Assembly: GCA_958299035.1 (NCBI GenBank)
Contig: CATQJL010000223.1
Location: 15,223,742 to 15,287,741 of the forward strand
From: Cylicocyclus nassatus
Lineage: Eukaryota > Nematoda > Chromadorea > Rhabditida > Strongylidae
Direction: 5' to 3'
DNA length: 64,000 nucleotides
In this document: in pieces, positions 35,761-48,036 of the stretch
Numbering within the stretch: the first letter of the stretch is position 1
How the letters are laid out: the number at the start of each line of letters is the position of its first letter
The notes under the pieces: generated by a model
Told to the model about the DNA's origin: nothing
Seen by the model: only the letters and a program-made list of their open reading frames with translations
The model's database searches: none
Program-made: the position numbers and the translations under genes

Positions 35761-35994
35761 CTCGCGGCGGGCAAATCTCTGCTCCGGGGCTCTCCCAAAT
35801 CTGGCGTACCTCCGGAGCAGAGATGGCGTACCTCCGGAGCAGATCCGGAAAAGGGTTCCACTCGCCTGCCGGTGACGTCATTGTGACCTACAAGAAGGGA
35901 CCGCCCCCTCGCCCCGCTCTCAATGGTCAATTGGGTCCGCCGCGGCTCTGCCAGATTTCGACTGTCCGCCCGACTACGGCACCGATTGTCTGAG

Positions 35995-37140
35995 TAAAAG
36001 GAGGTGCTGCAGAATTATGGCGACGCAATTACAGACCCCTCAGCCAGCGATCGGTAAAGTGCTTGGCTTTGTTCAGAAATTTACGAAGTTTTTGCGCGTA
36101 TATCAACAATCGTATTCGTGTCAAAAATTTTGTGCCTTTGCGTGGGTAATATTTACCCGACGGATTAGACCGAAGCACATGCAGGGGCTGGTATGCGTTG
36201 GTTTGAAGTAGTTTTGAAAATGAAATCCTCCATGACTTAGCAAGTTTTTACAAACCACCGATGTAAGAACTAGTAAAAAAAGCAGCAAAGGTTTGAGACA
36301 ACAATGAAAACGAAAAACAATCGTCGCCAGTTCAAAGGACGCCTTGGCAGGCATTGGAGCGCCATATCTACTAATACGTTATCTGTACTATTTTTGACTA
36401 AAAAAAGGAGAGACAATGGTTTAAATTGCTCTCTTCACTACATGGATTTTTGAGCATTCCAATCGCCCGATCAAAAAGGTTCAAAACTTATGTGAACCCT
36501 CCATTATTTATGCTCCAAGCCAACCCAGTTGGTTCGGTGATGGTCTAGAAGCCAACGAATTCGGAAAGGGTTTGGACACATAAGTTTTTGAATCTTTGAT
36601 GCCGTTTTTAAGTAGAGGAGACGAGTGAATGCCTAGAATTTTTACAGTGAACTGTGGCGTCAGTCGGTCAGCAACTCAGTGATTCAATCCTAAATACTCT
36701 GGTACCAACTTGCTGTCCTTTAGGACACTATTAGCAGAGAAGTAAGAACTTTTGAATCAACGCTATAGGAGGAAAATCGTGCGATTCGGATTGACGTTCG
36801 TTTCTAGGAATAATTTCACTCAAAAAGAGGATAAAGTGAAGGACAAGTGACAAGTGGCACTACTTCTTTTCTAGAGACATCATTGTTCCAGTAAAACTCT
36901 AGACAAAACTGATCACTGTTGAGGAGACTCTGCTGACCAATGGAAAGATAATACCACATATGCTTGACCTATCAAATAAGGAAGGTATTGGTGGTAGTGA
37001 CGAAGAAAATATCTACCACCAGGGTTCCTGATGTCGACCCCGCTCTTTTACCTCGTGCGAAAGAGCCAACAACTTTTGATTGCTATAAGTATAAGTTTCA
37101 TCTCGTTGTTTCCTGCTAAGCACTGCATAAATATAACTGA
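35995..37140. other. Spacer between the two duplication copies
   Basis: Single-copy within the window, with no recognisable gene, RNA or repeat structure. It contains the boundary between copy A (homology fades after about 35215) and copy B (homology starts near 37145). Confidence 0.5.
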
Positions 37141-37508
37141 CTTGGCCCATACAACAACCACTGTTACGAAAAGGAAGTGACAAACGGTAGCACGTGGTTT
37201 ACACTAGCTCGCGCGGTGCAGTTTTGGTAAACTACCCATACTATCTTTTCAAGACTATCTCAGATGAAATAGAGAAAAGTAAGAAGCAGAAGAGGGGAGA
37301 AATGTACAAGACGCGAGACTTCCTTAAAATCTGACACTTTGGTACAAATTAGGTTCAAATTATTTAAAAAAAAGGAAGTAGGAAGGGGGTTCTGAGAGAA
37401 GAATAGCTTGCTAATACCGGATTTTACGTCATTAGTCAGAATACGCAGGAGATAGTATGTTGATATTGCACGCTGTATACCTTTAAAACAATGTTTTGCA
37501 CGGATCCA

Positions 37509-39479
37509 GGAATATGCGCGTTCCTTGCGAACCGGCGCTAGTACGATTCCACGCATAAAGTGGCACCGTTGGATGTAAGCCATACCATCAAACCAATGCC
37601 TATACTTAGTAACGCCTATTTTGAACATACACTGTCCATTTCGGACCATTGTGCCCTTGAGCCAAGATGGCACTTCACCCGTAATTAGGTAAAAAAGCAT
37701 TTATATATTAAGTAATGATAGTAAGTTAAAAAAGCTATGTTGTTTTCAGATAGATCAAACATACAGCTATTTGTCCACATTCTCCACATTCTAGTTTTGG
37801 TAAAAAATACTTCATGGAAACAAAAATCTTGAAATGCTTTTATCATTTTAAGTGGTCTGTTTGAACTTTCTGATATTAGCTTGAGCGACTACCCTTGAAT
37901 GTTCAACAGATGACTTTTGAATGTTCTCCATCTGTGATTTTCTGAAAATTTCAAAGAATTCTTGTCGAAGAAACTCCAGCAGATACAGTTCCCAATCAAG
38001 TCCAGGTCGTTGATTTAGCTGATATTCCGACAAACATTTGCAGAGGTGTGGAACTTCCAGTAAGCGCAACTCAATATTTGATATGACGGAAGTACGAAAA
38101 ATTATTGAAGTCTGCTGTTGTTATGATACCGAATCTTGTCATCTGGGAGCAATAGCATAGCGAGTGCTCAAATGCATTAAATTGGTGCAGCAATAATGCG
38201 CGTTTTCCTAGCCCTTGTCTTAAGATAACTTTTTTTCCATCAAACGTTCTTCTCTGGAATAAGCTTAGCATACTATCAAGAAGGTTTTTTTCATGCCTTA
38301 TCAACGGTGCACAGAACCGGCTTTAAGCCTCATTCGTTGAAAATTAACGGAACTTCACACGACCACTCGAAACCACAATTTCATTGCATTCAATTTACCG
38401 GCCAGAATTCATGTATGCGAGAATGAATGCATTCTTTTTAAAATACAGCTACTGTATGTAATAGAAATTTTCTACATAATGCACATTTTATTATTTTTTT
38501 AGCTACTTGGATTAAGATTTCGGCGCTTCTCCGGTAATCGTTTCGGACATTTCGTGGACCTAAATTTCCTTTAAAGAAGTCAGTCGCCAAACTTTGCCCA
38601 TTTCTGTGAGTTAAGGTTGGTCTTCTGTTGACAATTTTTGCAAATAATTTTAGCTGTTTAGTACGCAAAAAATCAAAAAAAAACTCCATATTCTGGGATT
38701 TCAAGGGTTACGAAAAAATGTAAAAAAAAGCTGACAATTTTGAATTTTAGTTTCTTTCCTTTCCAAAACTATTCTTCTTTGAGACGTCTTCATCGTTTTT
38801 GTACTAATGGCTTACGGCTACGAGATAGGCTCTTTTCATTGTGTCAACAAATTTTGAAGGGAGTTACGAACAGTTGAAAACGAAGTCTAGAAAAAGGACT
38901 CTTTCTACTTATCAAACCACATTTTTCTGCTCGTTTGTGATATGAGTATAAATGGAGGTGCACTGTACTGTGAATGTTTGCTGCTTTTGATGGTCTTTAT
39001 CGCATAAAAAAATGTGGATCTCTCAGAAATTCATAGCATGTGAAGGTGAGAAGTCGCAAAACGCGCATTACTTTTGCACCAATCTAATATATGATATAAC
39101 ATCAGTTCAAAATTTTGTTGGGAATGGCAAAAGATCACAGAGGAATGAGAATATCTTACCTATAAGCAGGGTTCGGCACAATTGGCTTAAAAGCAAGCTG
39201 AATATCGTTTTTAGGAGAAAAAGCAAACGGGGTTTCGTTTTTGCGGTCGAAGAGACGCAATGCGAAGTTATTTCTAGTCGACGTTTTGTCTTTGGAGATT
39301 TTTTGTAAGATTATGGTCTAGGGTGAAAGGGACTTCGTAAAAATTCGCAAAAGTCAAGGGGGACTTCGTTTTTTGCATTTTCATCTAGCCACCTAGTGCC
39401 GAGCCCTGCCTATAAGTTTCCTCAACATGACATTCCGGAAGTTCTCAAATGGTCTCGAGAAACTCATGAAATATATACT
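37509..39479 (-). pseudogene. Carotenoid oxygenase 5' fragment, broken
   Basis: Duplicate of only the first three exons of the oxygenase gene. The exon 1 relic (about 39409-39472, MSFSRPFENF) has lost conserved residues and is split from its donor by the hAT-like element 39167-39408. The exon 2 relic (about 37570-37677) keeps EVPSWLKGTMVRNG and HWFDGMAYIQR, but the conserved NGPGM is NGQCM, and its acceptor CAG is now CGG. Exon 2 runs straight into the end of exon 3 (DPCKTLF) through a deletion that removed intron 2, shifting frame and placing a stop. Exons 4-12 were never included. Not functional. Confidence 0.88.
39167..39408. mobile_element. hAT-like MITE at the oxygenase pseudogene exon 1 donor, 8-bp duplication
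   Basis: 242 bp. It starts CAGGGTTCGGCAC and ends GTGCCGAGCCCTG. The 8-bp target duplication is CCTATAAG (39159-39166 and 39409-39416). That 8-mer is the exon 1 / intron 1 junction of the oxygenase gene (compare 11041-11048). After insertion, the original GTAAG donor lies beyond the element on the minus strand. Same family as 42748-43473. Confidence 0.9.
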
Positions 39480-39829
39480 TCTGAAGGAAAGAAATTGGCA
39501 AAAGTACCTGACTGGTTCGAAAAAATGTTAATAGAATGGTACAAGAATCAAAAGCAGATGCAGATGAGGTGCTCTTTGATGACATATGTCATGCTGACAC
39601 AGCATGGGTGGGTGCCTTAGCCAAGCGATTTTTACTGAAAGGTGGTGCTCTCGACTAAATGTTGACCCCAGCGAACGCATCAGTCTTCGACCAAAATTCA
39701 AACAAAACTGCGTGGCGATGAAAAACATTGCGCTGAAAGGTTGGAAGATAAAGTGCATTCGAATTTCCGCAGTTTAGACAACTGTAAAATCATCATTACT
39801 CAATAGTCCGTACCGATGACAATGACTTA

Positions 39830-40240
39830 GGCGCTTTATATCCCTTTAAGGAAACCTGCTAAGCAGGAAATGGTCAGAACTTAATCCAGACATACTAAAC
39901 AAGGCTATACACCATAGGGCACGCCTTGGAGCGCTTATTTCAAGTATATGTTTATTATCTGCCAAACGACTATCTGGACGGAGTTATGGGCGTTTGATTT
40001 GCGATTTGTCAAGTGTTCTGTGGCGCATGTTTCACGAAATGGTTTTCAAAAACGCTTGCTTAGGTTTTTCCTGAATGTGGTTCTTTTTTATGATCAGAAT
40101 AACCATAGCCCCTGTAAGTCTGCGCCATCAGGCTGTCTTTCCACCAGCTATATTCGTTGGAACTCGAATAATTTCTCATATTTGAACACTTATAACTTTT
40201 TCCACACATTCATTTGGCAGATAATAAACATATAATTGAA
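39830..40240. repeat. Block shared with 13080-13450
   Basis: Highly similar to 13080-13450, including GTTTATTATCTGCCAAACGA and AGTGTTCTGTGGCGCATG. It lies in the same order in both duplication copies. No coding assignment; the open frames in it differ between copies. Confidence 0.6.
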
Positions 40241-41190
40241 ATCGGCGTTTCGAGGCGAATCCGATGATCTACAGCTTGTTTCTAATGGCTGGGTCAAGTT
40301 CTAACCATTTCCTACTAACAGTAAGCTTATCTAGAAGGTGCATCTTTTACGATTATGATAGGGGACACTTCACTTCACCACGTTTTTGCAGAATATCACT
40401 ATACGTTCGAAACATACATAGAAAGTCATGAATCTACTTGTACAACATCGTAAAGCGAGCACCAGAATACAAAGTATATGATTTTTCAAAATCTTTCCAC
40501 AGCTTTCTCACCTTTCAAAGATTATTGGCAACTGGAGAAAATAAATCAAGTGCTTTGTAGCTGTATCAAAACCAGCATTTTTCTAGAATTTGATTCGATT
40601 GAAGCTGATAAGGAAAGGCATATAGAATTGCAAAATTTCAATTGGGGTGTTTTCTGCCATCCAGCCCAATTCTGCGGAGTTAGAATGTGCTCTTCCTTAT
40701 TTTAGTATGCGTGATGTGCCATGTTGCAATTTTTGCCTTCAGTATGATCGAATCATTATTTTCTAAAAATCTATCGAAACAAGCAAGTTCGTCGAAAGGT
40801 AAGAGTTTTTAGAAACATAGGGCCATAAAATAGTTTCAATTCTGCGAGTCAACTATCAAATACAATAATAAAATTCGGTCTTTCATACTCCCTGATAAAA
40901 ATAACTGTTGGATAGAATGTCAATGCTTTGTTTACAACGCCGAATAAAATGCATATCAGTGTGCAATAACTGTTATGCACACATTTTCAATCCATATACA
41001 GTGATGACTATTCCTTAAAAAATTTTTTAGAGTGTAAGTATTACTCCAAGGATATAAAAGCACAATTTTTGAACAAATGTCAATTAATTCCGCAGTCCAT
41101 GATAGGCGGGCTAAGAATTTCTTTTAAATAATGTACTTCGCGCAAAATAGATCTTTTCGTTCATTTCTTCACATAATAACATGCTGAATA
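40241..41190. other. Spacer downstream of lectin B
   Basis: The part from about 40510 aligns to 17940-19340 of copy A without the 737-bp foldback element. No gene seen. It includes the empty target site for that element at about 40829. Confidence 0.6.
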
Positions 41191-41196
41191 TTTATT
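41191..41196 (-). terminator. Polyadenylation signal of lectin gene B
   Basis: AATAAA on the minus strand about 48 bases past the stop codon, matching the site behind lectin A. Confidence 0.5.
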
Positions 41197-41243
41197 TCTC
41201 AGAAAGCGAAAGAAAAATTTGCAAACATGATGAACTGGAGCCT

Positions 41244-44200
41244 TCATGGCTGCTTCTCAGCTTCTTGTTTGATGGGTGCCATGTACATACGATGAGCTTG
41301 GCGACGCAACATAAGCGGCTCGGAGCAATAGTTGGTTGAACTGCATGGTGCTATTTCGCATACGTACGGCAATCCTTTTGTGCATGAATGGCTCTTCCAG
41401 AAGTATCTGAAAGTTAAGCGAACGAAGATGTGACAGCGCATCACATATTGGTCTAAAATCTCACTTTCCATTCCAGTTGTCGAAGGACATGGATACGCAC
41501 TCATCTCCAGTTTTTGGCGCAACGTTGTTGTACCACATCGTAAAGTCGTAAGGTGTAAGCTGAAAGACAGAGAAGGTGTCAATTTACGCACGTAGAAGTT
41601 ATGATTGTCACAGTGAAGGAGTCCAAAGAAGCAGTAATAATGGAAATGAATGGACAGTGTTGAAAAAGAGAAATTGAAGATGTAGGAGAGAAAAGTTTCG
41701 ATACATTCATTACATCCTCTGATCTTTAGAATAGTCTTATGTGTATGAGGGCAAAAGATCCATTGCTGTTTCGATGGCAAAAGAATAGGTCATAAAATAT
41801 ATCGATTGCACCAGCAAATTCACAAAGTAACCTTTGTTTCAACTGGATTGACGGTTGGAAGGAGGGGCTTCGTAACCTGATTAAGGCCTCTTGCGTCCGC
41901 GCGCTCTCTGATCATTCTCTAGCCTTAACTAGGTCACGAAGCCCCGCCTTCCAACTGCCAATTCTGTTGAATCAAAGGCTATCTCGAGCCTCATAATCAC
42001 AACAGACAAAGCTATTTTGAGCTATCTGTTATGGGCTAGATCTCATTACGTAATATGAAAGTCTCTTCTGGTACACCAACTTTCAAGAAACCTATTCATT
42101 CTGTACATTCTCTGGAACATCGTAACACCGACTTTTTCAAGGATTAAGAAAAAGTTAAATAGTATCTCACTTTGGAGCCATCCTGCCACTGAAATTGTTG
42201 ACCGCAACAACGTTTCAGACCAATCAGTGCTTCGCTTTTCAATGCAGGTTTCACTGCAATGGTATAGCTCTTTTTGATTCAAATATATAAACACAAAGAC
42301 TACTACGAATACTTACTGTTCATTAGGAACTCGGCTTTTTGGTAGTTCTCAACTTTTACGAGTTTTCCATTATGTTCGAGACCGCAGCTTCTTTCAGCTC
42401 CGCTCTAAAGTAGGAAAAAAACCTTTGTTTTATTTCCTTCAAATTACTTGGTTTCCAAACTTACTCGCTCTGCTGGCATTCTCGCTGCTCTGTAGCAACC
42501 GTATTCAGGTCTGCTATTAAGGTAGGGAACATAATTGTCCGGACAGAAACAGTTTGCTGAAAATCGTTCGCTTTCGATGAATTCAGGAGGGGAGTCAAAG
42601 GCAGAGCTCAGAAATCAGGGTACCTGGACTTCTGATCGTGAATGAGTCTTAACTGAAACATTGCCATGTGCCAACTATATGGTTCATTCAGAGGCAAAAA
42701 AACGGGCGTGATTTTTCGATCAGTACCGTACTATTTATGGCCCAAACCAGGGCTCAGCACAGCTGGCACCGGGTCAAGCTGGATATTGTTTTTAGCGCGG
42801 GAAGCAAAGGGGATATCGTTTCTACAGGGGCCGAGGCGGAGAACTGCCGCAAAAATGCCGCCGGCATGCCACCTGCATGCCATTGGCAAGCTGTCCATCA
42901 ACAAACAAAGGCGTTGTTTTCAGCCAAAACGCAATAGTATGACACCAAATTTGGTGTGTACATGCGCGTTGGTGGACCGGAACTACGGGCCAAAAATTTA
43001 TGAAAACTTATGTGAATGAAAGCTGTGCCCAACTTTTTTCTGAATTAGCTGGCACCGTGCCAGCTGGGTGCCAGCTGAGCTGGCACCGACACTTTGCTCA
43101 CATGAGTTTTCTTACTTTTTTACATAAAATGTATCTACACCGTAAAAGATTACATACGGAGAAGAAACAGTTTCATAATGTTCTCTTTTCAGCGTTTCAT
43201 AGCAATTTGAAAACCACTCGGTCCGCTCCGCCGTCGAAAAATCGGCTTTTTCTGCTTCTCAAGATGTGATTCGACCACTTAAAAAGCTCAGAAAGCTGTG
43301 GAAAGTTCTTTCATGAAATCAGAAATGCATGAAAACACTAATCATTTTTTTACATAATATAAAAATGATGACGGGTTTTCAAAACAGGTCAAAAAGAGCT
43401 TCGTACGAAATTTTCAATATCAAACGGGACTTCGTTTTGAAATTTCCCTAGTGCCAGCTCGTGCCGAGCCCTGGCCCAAACTAATCAGAGTCCGAACGGT
43501 ACGAGAGTTTGAATTTGGTTTTCTCAGTCACAGGTGAATCATATCTAGTTATTTGGACAATGGCTCGGTAAAAGCCTCCAATCAGTTTTCACATAAGATA
43601 CCCGGGCACCCAAACTTACCTAAATCGCAATTAGCTTACCTCTTCCTAGCATGGTAGCCAAGGTGTCATAATTGAGGTTGTCGTGCTGATTACCAGTTGA
43701 ATATCCTTCGCTAGCAATCTTAGTAAGGATTGGTACAGGTATGCCGCCTTCTTGTAGATACTCTATAGGTAAAAATTACTTGGTTAAGCAGTCGACGCAA
43801 TCGTCGTATTTCACTGAAGTAATACCAGTGACGATGTTTAATAGCTCAAATACAAAAATTTTTTAAAAATATTTTAGCATGATCATGAATCGATAGTTGA
43901 AATCTGACAATTTGGCAAAGTCGTATAGAATGACACCTTACCAACAGTAATTAATATGCCTCCAAAGTCTTTGAATGTGTTGGCCGCCGGAACCGGGCTT
44001 TCGCTATTCTTCCTGCAGAAAACTCAGTAGCAGAATGATTTGTCATACCCTTGGATTCAATGGGTTCGGCGGCTGAAACGCGGAGCTTCGAGGCCTAATC
44101 AAGGCTAGGGAATGATTAGGCACGCTGGCGAAAGAGAAGCAAACTACGTCGCAGGTGCGCCTTCTAGCCGATGAGCCGCCTTCCCGTTGAATCAAAGGGT

Positions 44201-46698
44201 AGTTCGTAATTAACTATGTATATTAATGATGATATAACTTTCAAAATTTACATGCATAGTAGTGTAAGCGGTCATCCAGATAGTGTGCTCAAGAGCCGAA
44301 TCAAGTCATTGCCAGGAAGTGGATGTTTACTGACGGATAAGATACAACGCAAAAAGACAAGTTTTCAATTTTAAGGTTCTACTTTCGGGAAAACGTAGTT
44401 GACAGCTTCTTCAAGTGTATGTATGCTTCTAATTGATTTGTACATGTTTCTCAAGCTTTGATGAGAAGGGGAGTTTTTGCTAAATCTAGCTCTTATATAG
44501 ACTTTTCTATTGGTTTCTATAAGAGCTTTGGTCTTTTGGGCTTACAAGCGCGGAGCTTCGCCCTTACTTTATGCGACCTCTTCAGCTTTCGAGCACAGTG
44601 CACGATCTCTCTCATATTTGTTACCTCAATACTCAACATCCCAATCATTATTCACTCAATTTTGGTGCTGACAATGAGTCCATTAGCATCTCAGTTTTTT
44701 ACTCGCACAAGATACGTCGATCACTAACATGACATGCAAGACCATGCTCGTACATAACTCAGTAATGGTATATTACCACATTTGTCTCGTTGTATGATTT
44801 CCGTTTGATAATGAGCAGCAATCCGATGTTTGAGATTGGTTATTAGACTTATATTGCGGTTCTGCTCACATATCACTGTGAACATCCGATGAATTCACAG
44901 ATTTGAGTTAGAATGTGAAGACGAGGGATCCGCCCAGTTTAAGACGCACAGTTGTTGTAAGAACTTGCGATCATAGCTGTATGCGCTACGCGCACTCTAG
45001 CTGCAGTTCGAAATCGCTGTTTGGGCGGTATCCAGGCTTACCGTGACATCAAGGCCACATCCGGGCAAGTTCTAGCGAACTTCAAATAGCTTGATAAGTC
45101 GGGCAGCCGTCTCTTTGCCGGGACGTTGCCTTCAAGCCATATGCCAGCACGAAGTGACAACGCAGATTTTGTGGTGAAAAGAGTGTCAGACTTGAAACAA
45201 TCAAATATAGAACATACTGTCGTAAGTTCAATGACAAGTTAAACTCGCGCAACATAGCAAGCAGGGATGCGCGTGAGTTGACGAACTGCGAAAAACCGTG
45301 CGTCACTTGGGTTGTTCTACCGCGACGATTACTGTAGCATATACGCTGCTACGAACTTTCCTCCTTACCATATCTAGCCTTACATTTTTATACTCTATCT
45401 GCAGTCCGACTACCCATATAGAAAGGATCAAAACCATACTTATATCCTGCAGCTATAACCACGATTACTTTTGGCACGTTAAGTCTGTGAGATCTTGAGT
45501 TGAAAACACCATTGGCCATTTGGAGTGCACTGAAATCATGGCGATAAAGCGCAAACTCAATAGGTTACATATCTTACGCACGCTGCCATATTTGTGCCGC
45601 TTGATCCACTGTACGGTAGACTGAGTTTCGAAATCAGATCATTCGTAGACCGCCAGTAAGTTAAGTCATACACTAGCTTAGCATCGTCAGAGTATGTGAT
45701 AAATCTAAATCACTTGCGTACACCAGAGGTTTTTGCGGCAGTGGTAAAATGTCATCTGAAAAACTCACCCTACTCGTGTTTGTGTAGGCATTTGACCTAC
45801 TGACAGATCTCGCATAGAGGCGGCAATGAACTGAGTCACCTAGAGCGGCATATTCAGTAGCCTTTGTTAGTCATCTATAACAGGTAAACCACACCTCAGC
45901 AAAGCCTGTCTTTGTCATCGCAGCAGACGAATCAACTACAAACATCACATCTACCCAGACTGTGCTTTTCCGTATATCACAGAGGTATTTTTGAGGAGTG
46001 ATGCCCTAAAATTCGCTGCTCTGAGATATGGATGTCAGTTTTCGGTTAGCCGAACCACCGAGAATCAACAACAATTTTTAGGCTGCATTCGTGTGAAGCT
46101 TATCTTCTATCAAGGTAATTTTAGTAACCTTGATACCAACATTAAGCTCATAACACCGCTTAAACAAGGTACTTACGAGTTGAACAACTCGCCTGAGTAA
46201 GTGGTTCCATCAGCTTTCCACATAGCGCATCTGAAAATTCTCACTACTAGTACGCAAATTTACAAAAACAAATAAGATGCGCACATAGCCTCCTCTTCCC
46301 TTCCCCCTCCACCTTCCTAAGAGTAAGCATAATTTACAAAACTTTGTTACGCCTGTCTCAGAATCCTCTACAAATGATTTTGGTTCAATTTTCAAGCTCT
46401 TTGTTTTGAATTATAAGATTTGGTCAGCATCATGGACTAAAAAATGCAAAAGTTTTTCCTTTTATTGGGTAGGGGACTATACGTCGTCGATGGATGGTCC
46501 CTCCGGACATCTGCAACAAGTACACATTTCAATACATGCACAGGCTGATTATCTGCTGCATTGTCCGCGTGAGACCCCTACTTTCGGCGACATATAGTCC
46601 TCTACCCTTGGAGATTTGTTCCCATCAACTCAGTAATGATTTAGAAGCAAAGTAATCTTACCTGTGGCAAGAAGGAGAAACAAAAGAAGACGGCTCAT
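41244..46698 (-). CDS. Secreted vWA-C-type lectin domain protein B, complete, 13 exons
   Basis: Tandem paralogue of the gene at 19393-28046 with the same exon plan. Exons: 46662-46698, 46193-46230, 45895-46005, 45769-45839, 45582-45704, 45440-45529, 43942-44012, 43640-43762, 42465-42556, 42317-42404, 42171-42253, 41465-41559, 41244-41406. The sum is 1185 nt (394 aa); frame is open throughout. Domains are as in A: signal peptide, vWA (VWVDVMFVVDSSAAMT), CTLD (CFCPDNYVPYLN to KGLPYVCE). Differences include KRYGHQFQW becoming KRCCGQQFQW (three extra bases, two new Cys), FAPKSG becoming VAPKTG, and IGK becoming NGK. The donor after exon 2 is GC (CAG|GCGAGT) instead of GT, with His to Gln at the junction; GC-AG introns are known in nematodes. 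Both copies look functional; divergence sits mainly in the CTLD loop. Confidence 0.94.
41831..41978. mobile_element. Inverted-repeat MITE in lectin B intron
   Basis: Orthologous to 19979-20116, with ends CCTTTG and CAAAGG and a GGAAGGAGGGGCTTCGT arm. About 10 bases longer than copy A in the centre. Confidence 0.72.
42748..43473. mobile_element. hAT-like nonautonomous element in lectin B intron 8
   Basis: 726 bp, starting CAGGGCTCAGCAC and ending GTGCCGAGCCCTG. Its exact 8-bp target duplication is GCCCAAAC (42740-42747, 43474-43481). Near-terminal AGCTGGCAC repeats occur at both ends and inside. Lectin A has no element at this position, so it is post-duplication. The CAGGG ends and 8-bp duplication are the hAT signature. 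Confidence 0.9.
44048..44199. mobile_element. MITE in lectin B intron 6, copy B only
   Basis: The ends CCCTTGGATTCAATGGG and the inverse ending CCCGTTGAATCAAAGGG enclose about 152 bp with TA on both sides. Lectin A has an uninterrupted GTACGTAGTTCG there. Related to 19979-20116 and 41831-41978. Confidence 0.75.
46467..46607. mobile_element. 141-bp MITE in lectin B intron 1
   Basis: Orthologue of 27815-27955. The right half is almost identical; the left terminal repeat has changed to GGGTAGGGGACTATACGTCG. Confidence 0.72.
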
Positions 46699-46737
46699 GG
46701 TTTGCAACTGAACTGCATATGGTGCTTGTCTCAACCG

Positions 46738-46744
46738 TATATAT
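46738..46744 (-). promoter_or_regulatory. TATA-like box of lectin gene B
   Basis: Minus-strand ATATATA about 40 bases before the start codon, conserved with lectin A together with the surrounding GGAAATATATACGG context. Confidence 0.5.
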
Positions 46745-46749
46745 TTCCT

Positions 46750-48030
46750 TCTCTCATGCGAAAAAACCTATTTCGTTGAAAATTTAAGCATTTTGCTGAT
46801 TACTACTTTGCTATTTTAAATGCTTTCCTTACGTTTATTACCATCTTGAGTCACTAATGACATTGAAGTAATGTGATCTTTTGAGATAAGACATCACTTT
46901 AGAAAATGTTGCAACGAATCACTCTTTTTTGACGCTGTCTAGCCATTATGCAATAGAACAATCATGCAATTTTGACAGATTCACAAAGACGACATATGAT
47001 TACACGATAAGCATTTATTCTTCCGGGGCATGATTAAGAGACTAAAAAAGTCTAGACGTTGTGATGATTTTTTTTGAAGTCTCTAAACTAAAGAAGAGTC
47101 ATTTGAAGACTGACAGCACGTATAATAAACAGCCTTAAAACCGGAATAATGGTGTACTTAATGTCTATTTTTGTCAAAGTTATGAAGAGAATTATGCGAA
47201 TCAAAATTTCTAAATGGTTCCAAAGTTCCAATGGTTCCTTTCATATTCAATAAACTTTTATCAATGTGCTTACCATAGCTAAAAGAATGTTTTGAAGTTT
47301 GGCTTGACCTTAATGCGCTCATATTGGTTAGATTTATTTTGAAGTATTCGACAAGGTTCCTCTTACAAACCGCTAAGTGAAAGCAATTTTAGAATTCAAA
47401 CTAGAGGCTAATGTCCAGCGGTATATAAAGGTTCTAGCCTTGATAACTGAAAGAGCACATAGATTGAGGAAAACGTTTCTTTTACTGCAGAATATTTCAC
47501 AAGACAAAGACCAAAAAAACAAAACAATAAAACACGGATCGGTGGGAGGAAGGAGGATCACGAGTTGATCTTTTAGCATGGTTAGATGCGGTTAATTTTG
47601 AGCGCCTCGAAGCACTTCAAGAGGCATTCCGGGAAAGACCGGTAACTTGGAATCTTATTTTCGTGCACAAGTGGAAGTCCTTGGCTACTCAAGTGCGATG
47701 TCATATCATTGGTAAAGCGAAAAATACAAAAATTTGAAAAACTTATGTTTCATTAATTTCAACGAGTGCGCATGTGGTTACAACCAAAATCATAGTGTTT
47801 ACAAAGATTCTAAGTGAGCAGGCAAGAATTTTTCACACTACAATCTATGATTGTGGACTTGCAAAAGCCTGTTCTGTCTTTAATTCCTTCGAATTTTACA
47901 AGGTGACGAATAAGCCTAGGCAATCGAAAGTATGATAGCTCGATTTTTGTCTGAGTGCTGCCTCTAATGAGAAGGGTCTTTCCTCCTCTAAACATGCTTC
48001 TACTATCCGAAAATCTCTCTCCTCGTGAAG
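46750..48030. other. Spacer upstream of lectin B
   Basis: Aligned to 28100-29340 of copy A. The 47340-47590 block is the best conserved part (TATATAAAGG near 47421). No gene can be supported. Confidence 0.5.
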
Positions 48031-48036
48031 AACCCG

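Noticed and set aside
35280..35993. 237-codon plus-strand open frame and several long frames on both strands
   Set aside because: They arise from the 22-23 bp minisatellite, which has no stop in most frames. The translation is a repeat (SGALPFCAPETSH-like) with no gene context.
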